64,000 nt of DNA, from assembly GCA_936432065.2 (NCBI GenBank), contig OW386289.2, positions 91,571,736-91,635,735 on the forward strand, written 5' to 3'. This document shows positions 26,501-38,500 of the stretch, one piece after another. Below the pieces are notes generated by a model. It made no database searches and was not told the origin of the DNA. It saw only the letters and a program-made list of their open reading frames with translations. Origin of the DNA: Rutpela maculata (lineage: Eukaryota > Arthropoda > Insecta > Coleoptera > Cerambycidae). The first letter of the stretch is position 1. The number at the start of each line of letters is the position of its first letter. The position numbers were made by a program, and so were the translations under genes.

Positions 26501-29500
26501 AAAAGACCCAAAAGGAAAAAGCAAATCGGAACTGCAGAAACACAAACAGATGTAAACTTGAACAATGGCTTTGAAGGGAGACAAGAATCCGTAAAAAACA
26601 AAAAGATCTGGTTATTTATATCTAAAGCAGTGGCGGCTGGTGAAATTTCAATATTTTTTTTCTCGTCTGTGGCGCATGGGACCCATACGAAACTTGGGAA
26701 ATAACATCTAGAGAAGCACTTCTCTAATGACCCCTAAAAAATTTTGAAAAAGCAGTTTGCGAAAAAATTTTTGAAAATTCGCTAGCCTCCCCTGGGTCTA
26801 GGGACTCCTGTTTACTTTTATTTTTTTTTGTCATATGCATTTGACTTTTCATAAAAATGCATCGACAGATTTTGGAGTTTGTGAAAATATTTTCATTACT
26901 AACTGAGATACAACGAATTGAAATATTGTAATTTGTTAAATTGTAAATTACAAAATTTCAGTTCATTGTATTTCAGTTAGTAATGAAAATATTTTCACAA
27001 ACTCTAAAATCTGTCGATGCATTTTTATGAAAAGTCAAATGCATATGACAAAAAAAAATAAAAGTAAACAGGGGTCCCTAGACCCCGGGGAGGCTAGCAA
27101 ATTTTCAAAAATTTTTTCGCAAACTGCTTTTTCAAAATTTTTTAGGGGTCATTAGAGAAGTGCTTCTCTAGATGTTATTTCCCAAATTTCGTATGGGTCC
27201 CATGCGCCACAGACGAGAAAAAAAATATTGAAATTTCACCAGCCGCCGCTGATCTAAAGTTAAAGACAATGTAACGGAAGATCTGGAAAAAAAATATGTG
27301 TCAAGAAAATCGAATACTGAAGAAAATACCGTATCAGTAAAACAAATCGAAACTTACTATCAAGTAAAAGATAATAATTGCATTCTAGTTGAAGTTGATC
27401 CTAACCTTATACATGTTGTGTATGATGAAAAATTCTGGCCTCGAGGGGTCGCTTTTGATCGTTTCAACTTCCCTAAAGGACAACAATTTTTAGACAATAC
27501 ACAAAAGGGAAATCAATTTAGTCAAAGTGAAAATTTTTTATCCCCAACAAAATAAATCAAAACACAAAAAAACTTACCAACATATGTGAATTATCTAAAA
27601 GTGAACTAAACATATTACATTCAAACGTACAGTGCCTTAGAAATAATTTAACCAATAATGAGTCTGGTGAAAAAGCCTTAGTAGATATCCCCATATTATA
27701 TGCAAATCTAGCTTCCCTCATGGCAAAATTTGACTTACTACTGATAGAAATAGAAAACACTAACCCTGCAATTGTAGTAATAACAGAAACCTGGCTACAA
27801 CCAAAAATACCCAACTTGGTTATTAATATTCCGAACTTTACACTATATAGAAAGGATCGAGAACTGGGTACTCTAGGATATGGAGGAGTTGCGGTATACG
27901 TATTAAATGAATACTGTGATTTAAATTTAACATCAACATCAAATGTCACATACAGCAACGATACAAGCGAAACACTCTGGATTGACATTCAATTACATAC
28001 CATCAAATTACTATTGGTTGCCGTCTACAGACCACCCCATTCCACCATACAGAATGATATATTAATATTTAAAAAAGTCAAAGAAGCTTCCTTTATAGAA
28101 AACATACTAATCATCGGTGATTTCAATCTACCACATATTAACTGGCTAATCACAAGAAGTGATTATAGGAATGCCGCAAATGATTTATTTGTAGATATGT
28201 ACCTAAAAAGCAACCTAACGCAATTTGTAGAAGAGCCCACAAGATACCGAGCTTCGAACAATCCATCTTTACTGGACCTAGTACTAAGCAATGACGAAAA
28301 CTTAGTAAGTGAAATCAAGTACAATCAACCTATTGGTAAAAGTGATAACCTGACATTACAAATAAACTTACAACTCTACGTGCACTCCGAGCAGAAACAC
28401 TATCAACCTCGAAAAAATTTTTGGAAAGCTAACTATAATGGAATTAAAAAATACAGTGAAAACTTTGACATGACGGAATTTTCACAGGAAACCACTATAG
28501 AAGGAAAATGGACCATTTTCAAAAATATGATAAACACTGCCATTGAAAAATTTGTTCCACTAACAAAAAATAAGAGTAAAAGACAAATTAGGAAACCATG
28601 GATAACAAATGAAATTATAGACCTCATAAAAACTAAACGCAAACTTTGGGACAACTATAAAAGCAACCAAGCTGAAGAAGCTTATTCACATTATCGCACT
28701 GTAAATAACTTAATAACAGAAAAAATTCGATTTTCTAGACAACATTATGAAGCTAACATTGCCAGTGGAAGTAACAAAACATTCTATAGTCATATTCAAA
28801 AACAAATATGCTCAAAATCATCAGTACCAAGCTCCATAGATAATGGTGGCATATTAACACAGAATACAACAGAAATAGCCAATATCTTTGCCAGGCAATT
28901 CACTCAACAGTACATTACCGAACCTGATAATGATATTTCAGAAATACAAGGTTTACAAAGAGTGCAAAATTCATTCACAACCATAAACATCACGACAGAG
29001 AAAGTGCAGAAAGTACTTATGAACCTAAAAAATGATTCGGCTCCTGGACCTGACCAAATAAATTCTTATTTCCTGAAAAACACTGCCAGTGTCTTGTCCC
29101 AACCTCTGGCAAAAATAATGCAAACATCCCTAGAGTCAGGTACACTTCCAAAGGACTGGAAATCAGCCTCAGTTACACCCAGCTATAAAAAAGGTGATAA
29201 AAAGTTGCCTGACAATTACCGTGCAATCAGCCTCACATTTATCCCTTGCAAATGTATGGAACGAATTATCACCAATGAACTGTTGGAATTTCTCACAGCA
29301 GAAAATGCACTACCAGAAGAACAACACGGTTTCATACCAGGAAAATCTGTTGTAACCAATATCCTAGTTAACCTGCATACCTGGACAAATGAATTTGACT
29401 TACAAAACCCCATTGATGTTCTCTATCTAGATTTTGAAAAGGCATTTGACCGAGTACCTTTTCAACGATTGACAGCTAAATTGGAACACATTGGTATTCG

Positions 29501-32500
29501 AGGAAATGTTCTGTCATGGATCACTTCCTTTCTGAATGGTAGGGAGTTTCATGTGAGGATTGGAGACAACAATTCTGAGTCTAACATTGTTCTGAGTGGT
29601 GTGCCTCAGGGCTCTGTCTTAGGACCGGTCTTATTTACCTTATTTACTGCTGATCTGCCTTCAAAAATTACATCCCACAAGTTTATATGCAGATGACACG
29701 AAAATATTTAGCAGCCCTCTTGAAGCGAGTGAAGAAATACAAAATGACCTAAATAAAATATACGACTGGATAAAAAAATGGTTAATAAACTTGAACATCA
29801 ATAAATGCTCTGTGCTACATATTGGTAAACGTAATCCTCAATTGGAATACCAACTGAATAACAGCTCCATAACACCCACAGAATCCCAAATTGACGTGGG
29901 CATCACAATAAAACACAATCTTAAATGGGACAGCCATATCATCAACATTACCAAAAAAGCGAACTCCGTGATATATCTAGTTAGGAAATCCTTTCACCAC
30001 ATACCGCCAGAATTATTTATAAAGATCTACAAGTCATTCATTCGCCCTATTCTTGAGTTTGGTTTCCAAATATGGTCACCCTATTTTCAAAATGATATTG
30101 ACCTCTTTGAAAAACGCAATGCAGAGCAACCAAAATCCTCCCCCACAGATTTTATAACATATCATATGAAGAACGACTGAGAAAGTTGAAGTTACCAACA
30201 CTGCATCAACGAAGAATACGAGGTGACCTTATAGAGACATACAAAATATTAAACAACATATTCAGCTGCCCATGTATAGGTAATATATTTGCATTAAATG
30301 CGAATACACATCTTCGAAGACATCAAATGAAACTCACTAAAAGCCACTTCTCAACCAACCCTTATAAACATTTCATCAGCAATCGCGTTGTGGATCACTG
30401 GAATAGACTACCCAATGAAGTTATCGAATCAAGTAATTTGAACCAATTTAAAAATAGACTTGACCTATACCTGAACACTAATAATGTACAATAATATAAT
30501 TTTTTTTACTCAAGTTCATTTTGTTATATACACTGCGTGTAATTGCGGACTGGGCATGTACTTCCACGTAGCGCGAGAGTTCTGACAACCCAGGTAACAG
30601 CAAACTCGCCTGTTGCCGGCATAGATTAAAGAGTCTGCGCTAGGCCACAGAAGCATGCCCGTTGTCAGTTATTTCATTTCAGCCACGTGGCATACGCGAT
30701 GTACTTCTTACTACCTATGCCCATCCCGCCACTACACACACTGTATATTTATGTGTATTTTATCTCGTTTTTCTACATTTATCTATGTCATATATTTACT
30801 TGTCTGTGTCACTAGTTGTAGTTTTATATACATGTACTTGTTCTTGCTTTAGGCATAAACAGCCCTAGGCTGCCTGCCTAGTATGTATTTAATAATAATA
30901 ATAAATTTTGTATATATAGTACGTGACCATCCAACAAACATACTAAAAGTCATCGAAAATCAAAACTGTGCTAGGGCCTAAATCTTTTAAGATGACAGCC
31001 AAAATCAGTTTTTTGTAATTTTTTCAAAAGATATTTGGTGTATTGAAAAAAGTTTCAAAAGATTGTACAGCATAAAATTACCAATTGTTATTACAATTTT
31101 GGCTTGCAAGGGCTTGTCGTATTGGTTTTTTTTTTTTGTCAATTCTAATAAAATAAGTAAACATCGGTGATCTAACCCACCTCCTGGAATTGAAACTACC
31201 CCCGCCCCCATTAATGAAATGTCACGAAAACAACGAAAATTAGCTGGAAAACAGTATACCTCCGTTCCCGAAGGCGAGGAACACGATGGTGACAATATTT
31301 CCCAACTTATTCTCTTACTTTCAATGTCAACTTTTGAATAAGAATATAAATCCGATAAACTGGGGATGGACTAGAGTTGGCAATTTTCCCAAAAATGGTT
31401 TTTTCCTGGGAGGGTTAAAACCCATTTTTGAATTTGCTGCCAATTCTAACATATTTTTTAATCTCAGTCAAGCGCGGATTTATGGGGGGGGGTAACGTCC
31501 CCTCCCAGATTCTGTAAGCCATCAACTTTTGTTTTAAAATGTTATGATTTTTGTTCTTTCATTTAAAAATTTTATTTTTAAATTTTAGGATGAAAAATCC
31601 CCCCCGCTCTTCAAAAGATTTTGGGTTCAGTTTTACCTCCCCCCAAGCTCAAGGTCCAGATGTGCCCTTGGTCTCGGTCCTCAAAATCTCGTTATTTCAT
31701 CATTTGGGTGTGAATTTTCTTCAAATACCTAATAGTGCTAATGAATAGTAATTAAAAAATACTGAAAGGAATTGTTGTTAGTTTGGTTAGAATTGGCGGC
31801 AAATTAAAAAATGGGTTTTAACCCTCCCAGGAGAAAACCCATTTTTGGAAAAATTGCCATTTCTAGGATGGACAATGGAAAATGAATTTTTATAACCAAA
31901 ATTCTCTTCAGAGAAATTCATTCCAGATTCATTTTTTATTTTTATTTTTTATTTTTTTTTTTTTGAGTTTTCCGACTTTCAAGCTACAAAATGCGTTACG
32001 TAAAAATGAGGGATATGTGCTGCATAGTGTAGTGTGGCCCCGAATTGCCACTGGAGAGGTACTTCAGTGCTACATTTCTTACATAAAGTCTCACTATGGG
32101 AGCAACTGTTTGGTGGTATGTCCTGATTATCCTACAACCAGATGCTGTGAACAGCAAAGAAGAGCTGTCAGAAGAACCTGCTACAATTCAGCCACAAGAA
32201 AATACAGTAACGGCAACAACGCAGGCCGAGTTCTTGGCCAACAGTAGGAACAAAAAATCATTTATGGAAGTTCTTGTAAGACGTTGCTTGTCATTAAACA
32301 TACAGGTGCACTTGGCAGAGGCGGATGCGGGTTCTATCAATGTTTCAACGGCATTAGAGAAAGCACATAGTGGTGCTACAGTCACAGTTGTTGGTCAAGA
32401 TTCTGCATCTTGCTAATTCTTTTAACTTCATTTACTTCCAAAACTGATAAGGTTCTGTTCCTGGTTCAAAAACACAACAACACAACAGCAAACCTTGTTG

Positions 32501-35500
32501 GGAGAATCTAGAGAGATTCCGTTTGCACATGCAGTAGCCAGCTGTGATTCAACATCTGGTTTGTTTGCTGCAGAAGAAGAATTTTTACTTCACTTATTTG
32601 GACAATCAAGACGTACTTACTACCTCACCTGATTTCGAAACAGTCAGTCCGCAAATTGTTTAATCTCACAACTTTGGCTTCAACTAGTGATGCAGCTCAG
32701 CATTCATGTCTGCTCACAACTTCAGCAATAGAAAGATAACAAGATGAACCCCACCGACTGAGGACAGATACAAAAGGGAGACACCTTGAAACATTTATGC
32801 ATGATTAAAAACCCTGCTCCATCAGAGTTGTTAACACTCATCTCATGCACTTGTAAATCCAACTGTACCGATAGATGTGAATGTATGAGATTTGGATTGA
32901 AATGCTCTGCCATCTGTAGACACTGTCAAGGACTATCATGTACGAATTCTGAAAAAGTCAATGAACTTCTATCTGATGAAGAAGATAACTAAGTTGTGTA
33001 GTATCTGGTGAATATGTAATGTATTTTTTCTTCAAAAGAATGTTGATATATCCAGGTTAATATTTTTTATGCCATGGTTATCATTTGTGATATTCGGTCG
33101 TTCGTGGCATTGGCATAAATTTCGGGCTTGATGACAATTTTTTATGAAAAAATGATGCTAAAAAGAAAATTGGACAAACTTTATTATAAACTTTTTTCGA
33201 TACAATGAATATTTTTTAAAAAAATGACAGAAAATTGAATTCTTCCAAGATTTAAACCGTAGCAAAGTTTTGATTTTCGGGGATTTTTAGTATGTCTTTT
33301 GGGTGGCCAAGTACTATATACATATCAAAAATCTCTTGCTTTTAAGAGTTTCTTAAACTGATTGCAAAATTTTCCCATAAAATGACTACACTATAAAGAA
33401 AGTTGTTTATTTAATTATTTCCACAATTTTCTAATGTCTACCTAACTGATTTTATTACCTGTGTACCTTCATAAGCATTTTATATATGTGGATGTCAAAA
33501 GAATTTTGGTAATAAAATGAAATAAATCTATAACCCGTGATGTTCTGGGGAATTATAAAAAAATTAATATTTATTTGTTAATATGTGGAACAAAGCTTAA
33601 ATAATGTGTTTTTTATTTTCTTTTTTATCTTATAAGTATTTGGGAATAAGAAGGTTTTTCATGATAATTATTATAATGTACAAAATGTGAGGTATAAACT
33701 TTCTGAATTGTGTATTAGTATAAATTAGCATACATTGAACACTCTAATGTAGGCAGTTTGAGAATTTTATAAGTGATTAAGAACTAACTCTTAGTCAGTA
33801 TTTTTCGCTCTTACCGTTTATTCCAGTGTCAATACATCTGAACATTTGCTGAGAATGATCCGAGTGCGTCCTTGTATATATTTACTGAATGAGCTCGCCC
33901 TCTATAGTCAATCTGTCTCTCTCTCTCTCTCTCGTAATATAATTTATTGTATCTCAATTTATATGTATCCGAAATATTTTTTCTGAAAAGAAGCCGAATA
34001 AACATGGTCACATTTTTGACAATACATCCCAGATTTTAAGCTAAAAAATTATGAAAAGCTATGTTTTTTGAATACCTAGAATATTATGCCTATTTTGAAA
34101 GTACCTGTTTATTAATTTTTAGGCAAATCCGTCCGTAGCTCTGAAACACCCATTAGAGAAGCCAAACGAAAGAAGCTCGCTCAAGATGAACAGTTTGAAG
34201 ATCTCCCTCAGGATACGGTAGCTCAAATCATCGCTACAATTGACGATCCAAATTATATGACGGGCCCAGATGTAAGAATAAATGGCGATTCAGAAGTATA
34301 CATTTTACACATAAATATCGTCGTCTCATTATTATACTGAGAGAGCTTTTACTCCAGTCACTATGTCCATAGAGGTTGGCAGTCACCAGACGTCAGCGAG
34401 CTTTTTGGGTTTGGTGGGGAAAGTGTATTGGCGAATTGTCGGCGCGTTGCGCAATCGGAGTTTGCCGCCATCTTGCCTATTGGCTTCTGCTGAAGCTATA
34501 TAAAAAAATACGGCGTTTTTAGGGACGTAAAATTTCTTATGTTTTGCGTACTATAATTTTCGCTGGACTAATAGTTTTTTGTTTATTGCGAGAGAAAGTT
34601 TGAAATGAACACGTGGCACGCAGTTCTTTGCATTTTTTTTTTTGGAAAATTGTTCCACGTAACCTACATGCCAGTGCATGACTGTACAGTAAAGCAACTA
34701 TATTATTCAACATCAAGCCTTCGATATGATGATGTCATAAGTGACAACATCCTGTTTCTACACACCTTCAGAGGTTGTGACACAATTGCCTCTATTTTTG
34801 GATTTGGCAAATCGAAATTTATCACCCCATTGAAGAACAACGATCATTTGGAAGCATCTCTGAAAATATTTAAAGAAAAAAAGTGTCCCCCGAACTTCTC
34901 GCTACCGCAGGAGAAACATTCTTGCTTTGTAGAAACGAAATGAAGCACAAGAAAAGTTAAATTCACTGATTTACAAACATTTTGTAAAAGCAACAACAAA
35001 ATCAAAAACGAATCAAATCAAATCAAATCAAATATGCTTTATTGTCTAAAAAATACAGAAGATTTTTATTGACAAAGCCAGTCCTTAATCTGTGTATAAA
35101 AACAAAACATCCTAATATAAAATACAAACATAATGACACAATAACCTTTATTTTTGTATAAAACTTCAGACTTAGTCTGAAGAAACAAACAATAAAATCA
35201 AATATATAAAGTCAATCAAATGTGTCCTGAAAGAATTCATCGACTGAATAGTAAGCTTTACTAAGTAACAATTTCTTTAATTCTTTTCTAAATTTAATTT
35301 CGTTGATAATTCGCCTCAAATTTATAGGAAGATGATTGAATATTTTTTTGCTGTTATATAAGATAGAATTCTTTGTCTGAGCTGATGATGGAATGGGGAG
35401 AAGGATGTTATGAGTACGACGTGTGTAGTGAACTGGGTTAGCGTTTATCTCATGTCTAAATTTTTTATGCATGAGGCATGCAGTCTCAAAAATAAAAATA

Positions 35501-38500
35501 CATGTAAGTGTCATAATTAACAGAGGTTTACACCGGTCCCTTACATTAGCCTTACTAATATATTTTATAGCCCTTTTTTGCAGAACAAAGATTTTATTAA
35601 ATAAATATTGTGAACAACAACTCCAGAAACAAATGCCATAACGCAAATGAGAATCTATAAGTGCAAAATATGCATTTCTGGCTGAGTCTAATTTTAATTC
35701 ATTTGATACTACCCTAATTGCATAACAATTCGCAGCTAATTTTTTACTTAATATTGAGACATGGTTTTCGAATTTTAATTTGTTATCAACATGCAAGCCC
35801 AGAAATCTACTTTCAGTTTGATTTTTAACAATTTGGTCTTCCAAGTATACCTCATTTAGGTTGCACTTAAATGTAATAATGTTAGTTTTAGCCTCATTAA
35901 AGGATAACAAATTAGCATCGCACCACTCTTTAATCATTTCTAAATCAGTGCTTACAATCTCATGGAATTCATCAATGAATTTGTCATGCCAGAGTATCGT
36001 GGTGTCGTCAGCAAAAAAAGTGAAATTTCCTTTAATTTTAACATATACCAGATCATTGAAATATATTAGAAATAGTAGTGGCCCAAGGACGGAACCTTGT
36101 GGCACACCAGTATTCACTTCCATTTGTTTTGAATCATTACCATTAAAAATAACTTTTTGATTACGCGCAGATAAATATGACTGGAACCAATCCAGCGTTT
36201 TACCTCTAAACCCGTATGTTTCTAGTTTCCTCAACAGTATTCCCTGGTTCACGCAATCAAATGCCTTAGTCAAATCACAGAACACTGCTGCGGCCACCTC
36301 TCCATCATTAAGCTGAAGATATAGTTTCTCTAAAAAAGCAAATATAGCATCATTTATGTTTCTTGCAGCATGAAAACCAAACTGTTCTGCACAAAGTATC
36401 TTATTTCGATGCAAGAAATCTAAAATTCGTTTCTTGACCAATTTTTCTACTATTTTTGCTAACGTAGGGAGCAATGATACTGGCCTATAATTAGAGGGCG
36501 ATTCACGATCTACACTTTTAAATAAAGGAACAACATTTGCAATTTTTAAACATGATGGAAAAGTTCCTGTTTCAAAAGATGTATTAATAGCCTCCACTAA
36601 GATCTGCAAAACATTTTCTGGAAGTTTTAGGAAAATTTTTAATGAGATACAATCCCAACCACTAGTATTCTTGTTCTTAACATCATTGAGTATTTCTCTA
36701 ATTTCTTGAGTATCAGTAGGTGACAGAAAAAAAGATTCAAGTACAGAAACATTTTTTAAGTACTTTAGGGGATCATGCTTTGGGGTAATTTTATTGCATA
36801 ATTCTTTTGCTACAGAACAATAAAAATTGTTCATTTCATCAGCGCTCAGAGTACTATTCACAGTGGTATTATTATTTTTCCCCCTAAGATCATTCACAAT
36901 TCTCCAAGTTTTTTTTTTGCTTGTTAGATGACTGAAATTCTATCCCTATAATAGAGATTTTTGGCAGCTAAAATAGTCTTCCTGTAAACTTTTCGGTACC
37001 TATTAAAATAAGCAATAAACTGAAAATTATCTACTGCATATTTTCTGATTAAATGCAGGCAACGCATGTTATTAGATGAGAGTTTCAGACCCCTTGTACA
37101 CCAAGGTTTTTTATTATTTTTTTGTCTAATGGTTCCGATTGGAAATGCCGTATTAAATAGATGTGTGAGTTCTGTGTGAAATATTTCTAAAGAATTATCA
37201 GAACCGTTGACCTTACTCCAGTCTGCTTCCGAACATAACTTTGAGAACTTATCATAATTGGCCTTAGTGAAAAGCCTGCCCTGTCGCTTTTTTGCTTTGG
37301 GGTTCTTTATATCTAGTGATACTTTACATAGAACAGCCTCATGATCAGACAGGCCTGCATCTATATTTGAACATACTGCCGCATTCTTGTCAATATTAGT
37401 ACATATATAATCCAAGATAGTGGCAGAATGAGGAGTAATACGTGTTGCTCCCTCAACATGCATATCTAGATTAAAAGAAGACAATAAATTCGTGAACATT
37501 TCAGTGCCCACCGAAGAGCTGTCCGAAAAATTTATGTTAAAGTCTCCCGTCATTATTAATATGGCATTTTGTGGAAGCTGGTTTAAAAGTGACTCTAACC
37601 TGTAAAGAAAAGTAGTTACATCACTACTACTACATCACTACATGGAGGTCTATAGATGCCTAATATATAAAGATGAAATTTGGGGCAGTTTATGATTGAA
37701 AACTCAAATTCTTTTTCTACCAGTAGAGAATCATATTTATCTATATTAATAAAATTATACAATTTTTGAACACTATTCTTAACAAGTATTAGTGTGCCTC
37801 CATGTATAGACTCTTGCCGGCAAAAATTTGACACTAAAATATAATTAGGTACAAACAAAGGCTCATTATATTTCAGCCAATGTTCTGTTAATATTACTGT
37901 TTGGATAATTCTTACTGTTCAGAAAAATGGTAAATTCATCAACTTTCCTCCGGACCGATTGAATGTTTAATAGCATTAGGGAGAAAATCGTATTATCGTT
38001 TCCTCTAAAAAAGAAATATTATTACTTTCCTCGTCCCCGACATCTGAACCTTCATTCCTATGCCCTTCATTTAAAGTAGCATCATAATATACTTTAACAA
38101 AACTATCATTTACAGCTGAGTCGCCCCTAGTCCAGTCCACATCTACAAGGGGTGCTGATTTTATCACAATGTTAGATCCTACGTTATTGTTAACACAAGA
38201 AGCTACTACTTTACTCAGCGATTTACAGCTATAACTAAATTTATGTTTTACACGTACATTTTTTATTATCTTTATTGAAAGATTTTTGTTTCTTCTAAAA
38301 GTCTGAAGATATCTATCTAATCTCTTAAAATTGTTATGGCCTCTAGATTTAAAGCAAATAAGGAGGTTAGTAAATTTCCCAATTGCTACAATCTCCTTTA
38401 AAGCTTGTATCATAAATCTTGTATCATTTGCACTGACATCGGATGCGCCTGGCAACACACTTTCAAAACATAAGTTACGTGCAAACTTGGTTTGGAAACT

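Larger units (their letters stand above)
26414..30905 (+). mobile_element. Nearly full-length CR1/L2/Jockey-like LINE in Gcn5 intron 6
   Basis: A + strand LINE, 5'-truncated inside ORF1, with ORF1 remnant (26416-27555), ORF2 (27636-30494) and a 3' UTR ending in (AAT)n near 30890-30905. A hAT MITE (26628-27251) splits ORF1. No target duplication could be identified. Confidence 0.85.
35010..38460 (-). mobile_element. Jockey/CR1-like LINE inserted into the GCDT/CXC gene
   Basis: The 3' end at the left is an (ATTTG)n tail on the minus strand after gacaataaagcat. The 5' end near 38460 is truncated inside ORF1. The element encodes an ORF1 C-terminus (38458-37976), an endonuclease (37950-36924) and a reverse transcriptase (36897-35212). 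It separates the GCDT and CXC parts of the older gene. Confidence 0.8.
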
